Shown piece by piece: positions 41,211-52,368 of a stretch of DNA of 64,000 nucleotides. Below the pieces are notes generated by a model that searched no databases, was not told the DNA's origin, and worked only from the letters and a program-made list of their open reading frames with translations. The position numbers and the translations under genes are program-made. Source of the stretch: Clostridiales bacterium FE2011 (GTDB taxonomy: Bacteria; Bacillota; Clostridia; Christensenellales; Aristaeellaceae); the NCBI GenBank assembly GCA_017569305.1, contig CP069418.1, positions 1,426,001 through 1,490,000 on the forward strand, read 5' to 3'. The first letter of the stretch is position 1; every line of letters begins with the position of its first letter.

Positions 41211-42100
41211 TCCGTTACCTCCAGGTTCAGTTCACGCATCAGCTGCAACAGCTTCTGCCGGTTGCCCTCCTCCATCGGCACCAGGGGCAGACGGAGCAGA
41301 TTCTTACCGAAGCCCATGGCCGCGCAAGCCGCCTTGGCAGGAATCGGATTGGTTTCAATCATCAGCTGGTTCATCAGGGACAGCAGCTTCAGCTGCAGCG
41401 CGGCAGCGCCCTTCACGTCCCCGCTGAAGAAGCGGGAGCAGATTTCCGCCGTTTCCTTCGGCATCATATTGGCTACTACGGAAATGACGCCCGTACCGCC
41501 CAGGCTCAGGGTGGGCACGATCTGGTCATCGCAGCCGGAGATGATATCCAGTTCATCCCCGCACAGCAGCCGTTCCTTCGCAACCTGGCTCAGGTTACCG
41601 CAGGCTTCCTTCACCGCGGCAATTTTCTCATGCTTTGCCAGCGCCGCCAGGGTCTCCGGCAGCATGTTCAGCCCGGTCCGGGACGGAACGTTATACAGGA
41701 TGCAGGGCACGTCGCTGGCATCCGCGATGGCGGAAAAGCTGGCGATCAGTCCCCGCTGGGTGGTCTTGTTGTAATAGGGCGTCACAAGCAGCACAGCATC
41801 CGCGCCGGCTTTGCAGGCGGTCTGTGTCCGCTCAATGGCATGGGCGGTATTGTTGGAGCCCGTTCCGGCGATCACCGGTACTTTGCCCGCAACACGTTTA
41901 ACGCAGAAGACGACCGCGTCTTCATGCTCCCGGTCCGTGAGAGTGCTTCCCTCGCCTGTCGTACCGGCGACTACAAGTGCGTTGATCCCCCCGGCGAGCT
42001 GAAAGTCTATCAGCCGGCCAAAGGCATCCCAATCAATCCCTTCTTCAGTAAAGGGAGTGATAATCGCGGTAGCCGCGCCCGTAAAGATCGTGTGCTTCAT
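41207..42100 (-). CDS. dapA: 4-Hydroxy-tetrahydrodipicolinate synthase
   Basis: 297 residues from ATG 42100 (GGAGGT upstream). TIM barrel with AIITPF, GTTGEGSTLT, VTPYYNKTTQ, YNVPSRTGLN (catalytic Tyr) and AAVKEACGNL (Schiff-base Lys). It condenses pyruvate with aspartate semialdehyde, the first step of lysine/DAP synthesis. The 72-base gap upstream is too short for a lysine riboswitch. Confidence 0.96.
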   Translation of the reverse strand: MKHTIFTGAATAIITPFTEEGIDWDAFGRLIDFQLAGGINALVVAGTTGEGSTLTDREHEDAVVFCVKRVAGKVPVIAGTGSNNTAHAIERTQTACKAGADAVLLVTPYYNKTTQRGLIASFSAIADASDVPCILYNVPSRTGLNMLPETLAALAKHEKIAAVKEACGNLSQVAKERLLCGDELDIISGCDDQIVPTLSLGGTGVISVVANMMPKETAEICSRFFSGDVKGAAALQLKLLSLMNQLMIETNPIPAKAACAAMGFGKNLLRLPLVPMEEGNRQKLLQLMRELNLEVTE

Positions 42101-42172
42101 ACCGGAACACCTCCAGAATTGAACGATTGAATGCAGTTTACCTCAGGAAAAAACCTTCGTCAATCCCTGCTG

Positions 42173-42721
42173 TCAATCAGAGATCACAAGGTCCATGGAA
42201 ATATCCGTAGCTTCTGCCGGGAGGTCACTCCGCAGCAGTTTCCGGAAGCAGAGACAGACGGTTTTCCCGGTATGCTCTGCCAGGAAGCGGTCATAATATC
42301 CGGCGCCGTGTCCCAGGCGGATCCCGTTCGCCGCAGCTGCCATGCAGGGCACCAGGATCAGGTCAGGCTCCGGTTTTTCCGCGATTCGCTCCACCGGTTC
42401 CGGAATACCCAGCGTACCCGGCCTGAGCTCTGACGGATCCTTCACCGGAAATGCTTCCATCCGGCCGGCTTCATAGCACCGGGGCAGCAGCAGCGTTTTG
42501 CCTTCCTTCAGCGCGGTTTCCATCAGAATCCGCGTATCCGGTTCTCCCGGAAGGCTGCTGTACATCATGACGGTTTGGGCCTGTTTCCAGAAAGGAAGTG
42601 CCAGCACCTGCCGGGCGATTTCCCGGCTGGCTTCCTGCCGGTACTCCGGGCTCAGGTTTGCGGCAGTCTGCCGTACTTCCTGCCGGATCCGCTGCTTCTC
42701 CGCTCTCGCTCCGCCGTACAC
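42173..42721 (-). CDS. 5-Formyltetrahydrofolate cyclo-ligase
   Basis: 182 residues from GTG 42721, chosen because CGGAGG lies 7 bases upstream; an in-frame ATG at 42757 lies within the likely -10 sequence. Motifs: EKQRIRQEVRQTAANLSPEYR, MMYSSLPGEPDTR, LLLPRCY and the signature GIRLGHGAGYYDRFL. It converts 5-formyl-THF to 5,10-methenyl-THF with ATP. Same strand as dapA, 72 bases before it. Confidence 0.9.
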   Translation of the reverse strand: MYGGARAEKQRIRQEVRQTAANLSPEYRQEASREIARQVLALPFWKQAQTVMMYSSLPGEPDTRILMETALKEGKTLLLPRCYEAGRMEAFPVKDPSELRPGTLGIPEPVERIAEKPEPDLILVPCMAAAANGIRLGHGAGYYDRFLAEHTGKTVCLCFRKLLRSDLPAEATDISMDLVISD

Positions 42722-42784
42722 AGTATACCTCCGTACTACCGTCTGGTATTGTATCATACACTTTCCGTTTATGCTGTTTTCCGG

Positions 42785-42814
42785 TTGTTTTTCATGAGTT
42801 CACTGTGGTAAAAT
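42785..42814 (+). promoter_or_regulatory. Sigma-A promoter of the PfkB kinase gene
   Basis: TTGTTT (42785-42790), 18-base spacer, TAAAAT (42809-42814); leader about 78 bases. Confidence 0.5.
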
Positions 42815-42898
42815 AAGGAAAACGATTTTATAAATCCAGCTGGTTCTCTTGTTGTGTCATTCTTTCAGGAAGATGAATGATCAGAAAAGGAGAAACAC

Positions 42899-43825
42899 AT
42901 GAGTATTGTTGTCATTGGATGCGTCTTTGTGGATATCAAGGGATATCCCTCCCGCACCTATATTCCCTGCGGCCGGAATGCCGGAAAGGTCCGGTATGTC
43001 CACGGCGGTGTCAGCCGGAATATCGCGGAGGACCTGGGAAACCTGGGTCTTGACCCGGTGCTTCTGTCCCTGGTGGATCCCAACGGTACCGGCGAGGATG
43101 TGCTGACGCGCCTCGCGGAGCACGGAGTGGACACCCGTTTCATCCGGAAAGTTCCCGATGGCATGGGCACCTGGCTGGCCGTGTTTGACAACAACAACGA
43201 CGTGTGTGCCTCCATCTCTCACCGACCGGATCTCTCACCCCTGCTTCCCCTGCTTCAGGAGGAAGGCAATCCCCTCTTTGCGGAAACCGACAGCATCCTG
43301 CTGGAGCTGGACCTGGACGAGGTGCTGCTGGAAGAAGTCTTCCGGCTGAAGCATAAATATGACAAGAAGATTTACGCCGCCGTTTCCAACATCAATATTG
43401 CCCTGGACCGGCGCGCTTTCCTGCAGCAGACAGACTGCTTTGTCTGCAACCGGCAGGAAGCAGGCGTCCTCTTCTCCGCAGAATTCAACGGGGAGAATCC
43501 GGACGCGCTGGCCCGCCAGCTTTCGGAACGGGTGATTGACGCGGAAATCCCCGCCATGGTCGTCACCCTCGGCGGCGACGGTGCCATCTGGGCGGACCGG
43601 AACGGGGAATACGGCACCTGCGCGGCACAGCAGGTTCCGGTGGCGGATACCACCGGTGCCGGCGACGCCTTCTTTGCCGGTGTTGCCGCCGGCCTGACCT
43701 ACGGAAAGACGCTGGCCGAAGCCTGCTGTATCGGCGTCCGGCTCGCTTCCTCCGTCATCTGTTCCCTGGAAAACACCTGCCCGCGTTTCCTGCCATCAGA
43801 ATTTGGCCTGAAGACCAATTCATAA
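42899..43825 (+). CDS. PfkB-family carbohydrate or nucleoside kinase
   Basis: 308 residues from ATG 42899 behind AAAAGGAG. Ribokinase-fold landmarks: VVIGCVFVDIKG, GGVSRNIAEDLGNLG, VTLGGDGAIWADR and the catalytic DTTGAGDAFFAGVAAGL with base Asp. The N-terminal signature and SHRPDLSPLL region resemble pseudouridine-kinase-like members, but sugar specificity cannot be set from motifs. Its stop codon lies inside a heptad repeat. Confidence 0.85.
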   Translation: MSIVVIGCVFVDIKGYPSRTYIPCGRNAGKVRYVHGGVSRNIAEDLGNLGLDPVLLSLVDPNGTGEDVLTRLAEHGVDTRFIRKVPDGMGTWLAVFDNNNDVCASISHRPDLSPLLPLLQEEGNPLFAETDSILLELDLDEVLLEEVFRLKHKYDKKIYAAVSNINIALDRRAFLQQTDCFVCNRQEAGVLFSAEFNGENPDALARQLSERVIDAEIPAMVVTLGGDGAIWADRNGEYGTCAAQQVPVADTTGAGDAFFAGVAAGLTYGKTLAEACCIGVRLASSVICSLENTCPRFLPSEFGLKTNS

Positions 43826-43893
43826 TTCATAATGTTCAGGATCCAATCCCGGAAAAGGGCATTAATTCTGAATTCTTAATTCTGAATTCTGAA
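43819..43893. repeat. Two heptanucleotide repeat clusters in the pfkB/aminopeptidase spacer
   Basis: TTCATAA twice (43819-43832), the first holding the PfkB stop codon, then TTCTGAA, TTCTTAA, TTCTGAA, TTCTGAA (43866-43893). Confidence 0.7.
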
Positions 43894-43903
43894 TTGCGTC
43901 ATC

Positions 43904-45163
43904 TTATTTCCAGAATTCTTCCAGTGCCTTAAGCAGGTACTCCAGGTCCTTTGTGCCCGCTGTTTCATACAGGGAGTGCATGGCCAGCTGCGGCAGACCG
44001 ATATCCACCGTATCCATGGAAACATGGGTATTGGAGATATTGCCCAGCGTGGAGCCGCCCAGCAGGTCTGAACGGTTTACAAAATGCTGTACCGGCACGC
44101 CGGCACGCTCACAGATCAGGGCAAACCGTGCGGAGGAAACCGCGTCAGTTGTATACTTCTGGTTGGCGTTGTGCTTGATCACAACGCCTTCATTCATATA
44201 GGACCGGTTCTGCCGGTCAAACTTTTCCGGATGATTGGGATGTACCGCGTGCGCGTTATCCGCGGAGACCATGAAGCTGCCGGCAATCGCCGCGCGGATC
44301 TCCCCGTCTGAGGCGCCCAGCGCAAAGCCCATCCGGGTCAGGGTGTCATACAGGAAGGAGGAATCCGCACCCTGCCGGGTGGAGGAACCCACTTCCTCAT
44401 TATCAAACACGGCGCATACGTTTACTGCGTCCCTGGCGCTGCTTTCCGCCAGGGCGGCCATACCTGCCCAGGCGCATTCCAGGTCGTCGATTCTCGCGCA
44501 GGAGAAGAACGCGTCCCCGGCGCCCCATACCGTTGCCCGCTCCCGGCTGTACAGGAACAGGTCGTGGCTGAGGATATCCTCCCGGCGGACACCAGCCGCC
44601 TCCGCGACTTCCTCCATCAGGCCGCCTTTGGCGTCCTGGTTTCCGTACAGGGGCAGCAGATCTGTCTGGGGATCGTACTTGAAGCCGTCATTGATCTCCC
44701 GGTTAAAGTGGATCGGCTGGTTCGGAATCAGCACCGCGTCCCGGTCCAGGTTGACCAGCCGGATGCCTACGCCGTCCCCTTCCCGGACAGCCAGCCGGCC
44801 GGCGACAGACAGCGGTCTGTCCAGCCAGGAGGACATGATCATCCCGCCGTACCGTTCCACATTCAGCCGCACATAGTGATCTCCGGCGTCCTCAAAGTTT
44901 TCTTTCAGCTTGAAGGCAGGCGAATCCCCATGGGCCGCCACAATCCGGAAGGGAGAAAAACCGGTTTCCGGAACCTCGAAGGCGATCACGGCGGAATCAT
45001 TTCGTACCACAAAGTACTTTCCGCCAGCGTCCACCAGCCAGGGATCGGTCTCCTTCAGTTCGGTAAAGCCTGTGTTCTTCAGCATTTCCCGGAAACCTGC
45101 CGCTGCGTGGAAGGCTGTGGGAGACTGCTCCGCGAAGTTCAGAAATTGCTCCAGACGGTCCAT
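43904..45163 (-). CDS. M18 family aminopeptidase (aspartyl aminopeptidase type)
   Basis: 419 residues from ATG 45163 (AGGAGG 9 bases upstream; longer in-frame starts overlap the atp terminator region). Metal and catalytic motifs: VAAHGDSPAF, FDNEEVGSSTRQGAD, ADNAHAVHPNHPEKFD and the C-terminal STLGNISNTHVSMDTVDIGLPQLAMHS. It is a cytosolic, dodecameric zinc aminopeptidase removing acidic N-terminal residues. It lies downstream of the atp operon, beyond its terminator. Confidence 0.93.
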   Translation of the reverse strand: MDRLEQFLNFAEQSPTAFHAAAGFREMLKNTGFTELKETDPWLVDAGGKYFVVRNDSAVIAFEVPETGFSPFRIVAAHGDSPAFKLKENFEDAGDHYVRLNVERYGGMIMSSWLDRPLSVAGRLAVREGDGVGIRLVNLDRDAVLIPNQPIHFNREINDGFKYDPQTDLLPLYGNQDAKGGLMEEVAEAAGVRREDILSHDLFLYSRERATVWGAGDAFFSCARIDDLECAWAGMAALAESSARDAVNVCAVFDNEEVGSSTRQGADSSFLYDTLTRMGFALGASDGEIRAAIAGSFMVSADNAHAVHPNHPEKFDRQNRSYMNEGVVIKHNANQKYTTDAVSSARFALICERAGVPVQHFVNRSDLLGGSTLGNISNTHVSMDTVDIGLPQLAMHSLYETAGTKDLEYLLKALEEFWK

Positions 45164-45198
45164 TTCATTATCCTCCTGTATTTCCGTTGATTGAACGA

Positions 45199-45225
45199 AC
45201 GGCGGACGGGTATCCCGTCCGCCGT
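45199..45225 (-). terminator. Terminator of the atp operon
   Basis: A 12-bp stem ACGGCGGACGGG (45199-45210) with 45214-45225 lies 6 bases beyond the atpC stop; the T-run is interrupted (TTCGTTC). Confidence 0.65.
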
Positions 45226-45231
45226 AAAATA

Positions 45232-46958
<1,727 letters not shown>

Positions 46959-46961
46959 TTA

Positions 46962-46989
46962 CAATTAATTCTGAATTCTGAATTCTGAA
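46962..46989. repeat. Heptanucleotide repeat inside the atp operon (atpG-atpD gap)
   Basis: CAATTAA followed by three exact TTCTGAA units and TTGATTA, ending at the atpG stop codon. Confidence 0.7.
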
Positions 46990-46993
46990 TTGA

Positions 46994-47803
46994 TTACAGC
47001 CCGGAACCGGCAACAATTTCCGTAATCTCCTGTGTAATGGAGTTCTGGCGTGCCCGGTTATACTGCAGCTGCAGCTTGTCGATCATATCCTGGGCATTCT
47101 TGCCGGCGGAGTCCATGGCCATACGGCGGGCCGCCACTTCACACGCGTAGCTTTCCCGGATGCAGGCGGACAGCAGTCCGCTCACATAGGTGGGAACCGC
47201 CGCGTTCAGCACGGTCTGCTCATTCGGCTCAAATACCGGCGCCGCTTCCGCGTTCTCCGCATCCTTTTCCTTCTTCTCCAGCGGCAACACCCACAGCAGG
47301 GTCGCCTCCTGGCTCATCATGGAACGGTAGCGGGTGTACAGGATGCCCAGCCGGCCGAACTTGCCGTCCCTGAAGTCCTGGCACAGTTCATTGGCCAGTC
47401 TGGCCGACTCTGTCGCCGGGAACTTTTCGGAGGATACCACCGGCTTGCCCCAGCGTTCGCACGCGCGCTTGCCGATCGGGATCACCTCCGCATCCTCCAC
47501 GGTGGATGCCAGGCGGAATACGTTGGCATTGTAGCCGCCTGCCAGGCCGCGGTCGCCGGCAATCACGATCAGCCGGGTTCCTTCACCCTTGGGCTGCATG
47601 TACGGTGTGCGTGCACATTCCGGCGAGGAACTCAGCACGGAAACAACGTCATCCATGGCGGAAGCGTACTCCCGGCTCTGGTTCATGGTCCGGGTCGCCC
47701 GGCGGATCTTGGATGCCGCAACCAGTCCCATGGCCTTGGTCAGGTGCAGCGTGGAGTCCACGCTGCGGATGCGGCTCCGCAATGATTTGATATCAGCGCC
47801 CAT
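46994..47803 (-). CDS. atpG: ATP synthase gamma subunit
   Basis: 269 residues from ATG 47803. N-terminal helix IKSLRSRIRSVDSTLHLTKAMGLVAASKIRRA, central IVIAGDRGLAGGYNANVFR, and C-terminal helix MAMDSAGKNAQDMIDKLQLQYNRARQNSITQEITEIV are typical. It is the rotating shaft. It is slightly shorter than usual owing to the central domain. Confidence 0.97.
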   Translation of the reverse strand: MGADIKSLRSRIRSVDSTLHLTKAMGLVAASKIRRATRTMNQSREYASAMDDVVSVLSSSPECARTPYMQPKGEGTRLIVIAGDRGLAGGYNANVFRLASTVEDAEVIPIGKRACERWGKPVVSSEKFPATESARLANELCQDFRDGKFGRLGILYTRYRSMMSQEATLLWVLPLEKKEKDAENAEAAPVFEPNEQTVLNAAVPTYVSGLLSACIRESYACEVAARRMAMDSAGKNAQDMIDKLQLQYNRARQNSITQEITEIVAGSGL

Positions 47804-47806
47804 CCG

Positions 47807-49300
47807 TTACCCCCTGAAGCCAGACAGAGCCTGCTTCATCTCTTCGATTTCTTCGGTATCCCACTTGCCCATCTCAATCCGCTCAAGCAGATCGGGATAG
47901 CGGGACTGCAGATATTCAAACAGCTTCTCTTCGTACGCTGCCACGTCCTTCGGCTCCACGTCGTTGAGGTAGCCGTTGATAACAGCATACACGATCGCCA
48001 CCTGGCAGCCGACGTCCACGGGGGAGGAACGCTTCTGCTTCAGCACTTCCACGATGCGCTCGCCCAGGGCCAGACGGGACTTGGTATCCGCGTCCAGATC
48101 ACTGCCGAACTGGGCAAATGCCTGCAGTTCGCGGTACTGCGCATACAGCAGCTTCAGCTCACCGGCAACCTTCTTCATACCCTTGATCTGGGCGGAACCG
48201 CCGACGCGGCTGACCGAAATACCGGGGTTGATAGCCGGACGGATACCACTGTGGAACAGTTCGGTTTCCAGGAAGATCTGGCCGTCGGTGATGGAAATGA
48301 CGTTGGTGGGGATGTAGGCGGAAACGTCGCCCGCCTGGGTCTCAATGATCGGCAGGGCCGTAATGGAGCCTCCGCCGTATTCCGGCGCCACGCAGACCGC
48401 TCGCTCCAGCAGACGGGAATGCAGATAGAAAACGTCGCCGGGATAGGCTTCACGTCCCGGAGGCCGGCGGATCAGCAGGCTCAGGGCGCGGTAGGCCACC
48501 GCGTGCTTGGAAAGATCATCGTAAACAATCAGGACGTCCTGTCCCTTTTCCCGGAAATACTCCGCCATGGCGCAGCCGGCATAGGGAGCGATGTACTGCA
48601 GCGGAGCACTTTCCGCCGCGGACGCGCTGACGATAATCGTATAAGGCAGGGCACCGGCCTTTTCCAGCTCCTGGGCAATCTGCACGACGCTGGTACGTTT
48701 CTGGCCGATGGCAACGTAGATACAGAGCACGCCTGTATCCTTCTGGTTGATGATCGTGTCAACGGCAATGGTGGTTTTGCCCGTCTGACGGTCACCGATA
48801 ATCAGCTCACGCTGGCCGCGGCCGATCGGGATCATACTGTCGATGGCCTTGATACCGGTCTGCAGCGGGACGCTGACGCTCTGGCGCTGAATGATACCCA
48901 GCGCGATCGCTTCCACGGGACGGATCTCGGTGGTTTCCACCGGGCCCTTGCCGTCGATGGGAGCGCCCAGGGCGTTCACCACACGACCCAGCAGGTTTTC
49001 ACCAACCGGAACGGAAAGAGCCTCTCCCGTGCGGTACACGGAGCTGCCTTCCTGGATGTTGTCCTTGTCGGACAGGATAGCGACGGAAACCGTCTCTTCC
49101 TCCAGGTTCTGGGCCACGCCGAAGCTGCCGTCCTCAAAACGGAGCAGCTCGTTGGCCATGCAGGAACGGAGACCGTACACCGTGGCGATACCGTCGCCGA
49201 CGGTAATAACAGTACCGTTCTCCTTCATTTCAATTTTGGATTCGTACTGTTTGATTTGTTCTTTTATGATACTGCTGATTTCTCCTGCCTTGGAGCTCAT
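47807..49300 (-). CDS. atpA: ATP synthase alpha subunit
   Basis: 497 residues from ATG 49300, overlapping atpH by 4 bases. Walker [47 protein letters not shown], and the arginine-finger region [16 protein letters not shown]. Non-catalytic nucleotide-binding subunit of F1. Confidence 0.98.
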   Translation of the reverse strand: MSSKAGEISSIIKEQIKQYESKIEMKENGTVITVGDGIATVYGLRSCMANELLRFEDGSFGVAQNLEEETVSVAILSDKDNIQEGSSVYRTGEALSVPVGENLLGRVVNALGAPIDGKGPVETTEIRPVEAIALGIIQRQSVSVPLQTGIKAIDSMIPIGRGQRELIIGDRQTGKTTIAVDTIINQKDTGVLCIYVAIGQKRTSVVQIAQELEKAGALPYTIIVSASAAESAPLQYIAPYAGCAMAEYFREKGQDVLIVYDDLSKHAVAYRALSLLIRRPPGREAYPGDVFYLHSRLLERAVCVAPEYGGGSITALPIIETQAGDVSAYIPTNVISITDGQIFLETELFHSGIRPAINPGISVSRVGGSAQIKGMKKVAGELKLLYAQYRELQAFAQFGSDLDADTKSRLALGERIVEVLKQKRSSPVDVGCQVAIVYAVINGYLNDVEPKDVAAYEEKLFEYLQSRYPDLLERIEMGKWDTEEIEEMKQALSGFRG

Positions 49301-49827
49301 GCGTTCATCACTTCCTTGATCTCATCAAGCTTATTCCGGATACTGCCGTCAATTACACGGCCGTCAACTTCCACGCGGATACCGCCGATCAGTTCCGGAT
49401 TGACCTGGAACTGAAGCGTCACTTTCCGCTCCAGCTTCTTTTCAAGCTTCGCGCGCAGCGCCACTGCCTGGGCTTCCGTCAGTTCAACGGCGGATGTCAC
49501 CAGGGCAACGGACTCGCCGCGGTATCCCCTGGCAAGTTCCTCGTAATTCCTGGCCATACCGTTCAGCGACGCGATCTGCCCTCTGGAGATCATCATGCGC
49601 AGAATGGCCAGCAGAATATCCGGGATCTTCCCGCGGAAAGCGCTGTCCAGAGCGTTCAGCCGCTCTTCTTTGCCGATAGCGGGGCTGGCCAGCATCGCCT
49701 TGTATTCCGGCGTCTGCATCAGCGCGCTGATCACGGTCTCCAGGCCTTCGGACGTTTCCTCCGTCACGTTGCCCTGAACCGCCAGCTCAAACAGCGCCTC
49801 GGCATATTCCCTACTCGTTGTCGTCAT
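49297..49827 (-). CDS. atpH: ATP synthase delta subunit
   Basis: 176 residues from ATG 49827. N-terminal [13 protein letters not shown] and C-terminal [40 protein letters not shown] are the family signature. It ties the peripheral stalk to F1. Confidence 0.95.
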   Translation of the reverse strand: MTTTSREYAEALFELAVQGNVTEETSEGLETVISALMQTPEYKAMLASPAIGKEERLNALDSAFRGKIPDILLAILRMMISRGQIASLNGMARNYEELARGYRGESVALVTSAVELTEAQAVALRAKLEKKLERKVTLQFQVNPELIGGIRVEVDGRVIDGSIRNKLDEIKEVMNA

Positions 49828-49852
49828 TGTCTGTCTCCCGTCTTGCTGCCGT

Positions 49853-50347
49853 TCAGTCCAGCTCGTTCAGGAAGGAATCAATCAGGTCGCGATGATCCTC
49901 CTCGTTGATCTCACGCTGCAGCAATTTCCCGGTCAGCTGTGCGGACACGTTGGCGATCTCGTGCTTCATTTCGGCCTCTGCCTTCTTGCGTTCCAGCAGG
50001 GCGTCCTGTTCTGCCTGGCGGCGAATCTCCGAAGCCTTGTCCCGTGCCTGTGCAACAATCTCGTTGCTGCGGTATTCAGCCGTACGGCTCGCGTCAGCAA
50101 TGATCTGATCGCCGGTCTGCTTGGCCGCAGCCATGGCGGCTTCATAGTTCAGCCGGCTCTCTTCCGCCTCTTCGCGGGCGGCTTTCGCCTGTGCATAATC
50201 CTCGTCAATGGCGGCACGCCGGGCATCCATCATCTTCTTGACCGGCTTGAAGAGAAACCGCTTGATGATCCATGTCAACAGCAGCAGGTTCGCCAGCGAG
50301 GCCAGAATCGCCCAGACATTGACGGAAATAACATCTAAGAACTGCAT
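49853..50347 (-). CDS. atpF: ATP synthase b subunit
   Basis: 164 residues from ATG 50347. One membrane helix (VNVWAILASLANLLLLTWIIKRFLF) and a long charged coiled coil (residues 30-150). Peripheral stalk of Fo. A 125-base gap with heptad repeats lies between it and atpE. Confidence 0.96.
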   Translation of the reverse strand: MQFLDVISVNVWAILASLANLLLLTWIIKRFLFKPVKKMMDARRAAIDEDYAQAKAAREEAEESRLNYEAAMAAAKQTGDQIIADASRTAEYRSNEIVAQARDKASEIRRQAEQDALLERKKAEAEMKHEIANVSAQLTGKLLQREINEEDHRDLIDSFLNELD

Positions 50348-50444
50348 GCTTTTCCTCTCAGTCCATCCATCAGATTATCCTCCGCATTCTGCCGGGCGTC
50401 ATCCCGGATCTGACCCGGGAACAATTCCCCGCCGCAGCGGATTT

Positions 50445-50472
50445 TTCTGAATTCTGAATTCTTAATTCTGAA
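50445..50472. repeat. Heptanucleotide repeat inside the atp operon (atpE-atpF gap)
   Basis: Units TTCTGAA, TTCTGAA, TTCTTAA, TTCTGAA in exact register, abutting the atpE stop codon. Same unit set as 43866-43893. Confidence 0.75.
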
Positions 50473-50778
<306 letters not shown>

Positions 50779-50819
50779 TCAGCCTTCAGGCTGTTTTTCC
50801 TTATTTGATTGATGATTGA

Positions 50820-51737
50820 TTAATTGGCGGAGAGCGCTTCTTTGCCGCGGCGCTCACGCTTCTTGTTCCAGTCATCCCACGGCACCGCACCGGAGATATT
50901 CAGCATGGTCAGCATGGCAAAGATGAACGCCTGCATCACACCGCTGAACACGTCAAAATAGATACTCAGGATTGCGGGAAGACCAACCCGCAGCAGCGGC
51001 ATGTCTCCCAGCACGCCGGGCAGCCAGCCCAGCAGCGAATTGCTCAGTCCCGTCAGCGCCGATCCGATCAGGGCGGAGATAACCGCGCCGGACAGGATGT
51101 TGCCGTAATGACGGAAAGCCATGGACACGGGAGTCGCAAATTCGCCGATCAGGTTCATCGGAGCGAACACGGGAATGGGCTTGAACAGCCCGATGAAATA
51201 ATTCCACAGTCCGCCGCGGAACTTGAAGTGCATAATCAGGATGAAAACCAGGATCGCCCATCCGAAGGTGACGTTCACGTCTCCCGTCGGGCTGAACAGG
51301 CCAAGCAGGCAGATCAGCGAGGAGAACGCGCTTAGTCCCATGATGGCGGCGATGAAGGGTCCCCATTCCGCAAAAAAGCCGCCCATGTTGTCCCGGACCA
51401 GCTTTTCACACTTTTCCACAATCCACTCCGCCGCCAGCTGACGTTTGCAGACAGCCTTGGCTGTCAGCCCGTGTGTCAGGTACAGGCAGAGCCCGAAGAT
51501 GGAAATCATGACCGCCCAGCTGTTCACCTGGCTCTCGGAGATGTACGCGTTCATCAGCGGAGCCTCAAATTCCGCGAATACCAATGCACCGGCAATGTGT
51601 ACGCCTTCAGATGCCGGAGTGAACAGCACCTTCAGTACAATGCAGGCCAGGATCGGCAGAATCATCATCGCGATCAGGGCATAGTCGGTCAACCGGAACC
51701 GGGTGCTTTTGATGTCCGGCACCCTTTCGTCAGTCAA
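50820..51737 (-). CDS. atpB: ATP synthase a subunit
   Basis: About 305 residues. The frame opens with TTG 51737, which overlaps the atpI stop by 8 bases and has GGAAGG about 11 bases upstream; a later GTG near 51722 is possible. Membrane helices carry FGWAILVFILIMHFKFRGG, MNLIGEFATPVSMAFRHYGNILSGAVI (with the essential stator Arg in FRHYGN) and a C-terminal LPAILSIYFDVFSGVMQAFIFAMLTML. It forms the ion half-channels next to the c ring. Confidence 0.94.
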   Translation of the reverse strand: MTDERVPDIKSTRFRLTDYALIAMMILPILACIVLKVLFTPASEGVHIAGALVFAEFEAPLMNAYISESQVNSWAVMISIFGLCLYLTHGLTAKAVCKRQLAAEWIVEKCEKLVRDNMGGFFAEWGPFIAAIMGLSAFSSLICLLGLFSPTGDVNVTFGWAILVFILIMHFKFRGGLWNYFIGLFKPIPVFAPMNLIGEFATPVSMAFRHYGNILSGAVISALIGSALTGLSNSLLGWLPGVLGDMPLLRVGLPAILSIYFDVFSGVMQAFIFAMLTMLNISGAVPWDDWNKKRERRGKEALSAN

Positions 51738-52158
51738 TCAGATCACTTCCTTCCGTCCCCGGTGATTCCACTCCGCGCTTCCGGTCGATCAGCGGCCGGA
51801 AAGCAATTCCAACCCGGGGAAAGAGCAACGGGATCACCGTTGCGTATATATTGGTCTTAAACACGGCAATCAGGAGGACGCACAGCAAAGCACAGCCTGC
51901 CAGACGGACCATGGCGGTTGCCTTTACTTTGGCAGCCGCTTCTTCCGGTTTCCCCTTCTCCAGTGCACGGGCAACCATCAATGCCATCAGGAAGAAACTT
52001 CCGATTGTAATTGCCGCCCCGCCCAGGTTTCCGAAGAGCACGGAAAAATCCCATTTCCGGACAAGCAAAAAAACGGCCTCCATGACCAGGCTTAGCAGTA
52101 CAACCCATATGGCGATGTACCCGGTTTCCTTTTTTACTGCAGGATCCATGCCCGGCAT
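51730..52158 (-). CDS. atpI: ATP synthase subunit I-like membrane protein
   Basis: 142 residues from ATG 52158 (GAGAGGAGG directly upstream; ATG 52149 is an alternative). Four hydrophobic segments (IAIWVVLLSLVMEAVFLLV, LGGAAITIGSFFLMALMVARAL, LAGCALLCVLLIAVF, IYATVIPLLFPRVGIAF) match the size and gene position of AtpI, which helps c-ring assembly. An open frame continues upstream to 53334 but is antisense to the zinc-ribbon gene. It is the first gene of atpIBEFHAGDC. Confidence 0.8.
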   Translation of the reverse strand: MPGMDPAVKKETGYIAIWVVLLSLVMEAVFLLVRKWDFSVLFGNLGGAAITIGSFFLMALMVARALEKGKPEEAAAKVKATAMVRLAGCALLCVLLIAVFKTNIYATVIPLLFPRVGIAFRPLIDRKRGVESPGTEGSDLID

Positions 52159-52192
52159 CGGCCTCCTCTCCGAGATAAACAAACCACAGAAT

Positions 52193-52221
52193 ATTCTATC
52201 AAAGGAAATTGTTTTTTGCAA
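52193..52221 (-). promoter_or_regulatory. Sigma-A promoter of the atp operon
   Basis: Minus strand TTGCAA (52221-52216), 17-base spacer, TAGAAT (52198-52193), 35 bases before the atpI start. Confidence 0.65.
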
Positions 52222-52277
52222 TATATACAAAGCCCCGAATGCCGTTGAAAATTTATAAACCCCGGATGAAAGAATCG

Positions 52278-52307
52278 TTGACGGAAATCCCGTTTCCAAT
52301 GTAAAAT
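52278..52307 (+). promoter_or_regulatory. Sigma-A promoter of the zinc-ribbon gene
   Basis: TTGACG (52278-52283), 18-base spacer, TAAAAT (52302-52307). Confidence 0.6.
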
Positions 52308-52368
52308 GACTGTGATTGAATACAGGATTTTTTCGAATATACAGGGTCTGATCAAAGGAGCGTATATC

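Noticed and set aside
42101-42172. A lysine riboswitch before dapA
   Set aside because: Only 72 bases are available, with no L-box core and no terminator pair.
45190-45231. A frameshift that cut off the end of atpC
   Set aside because: The bases after the stop form the operon terminator and none of the three frames continues the epsilon helical domain.
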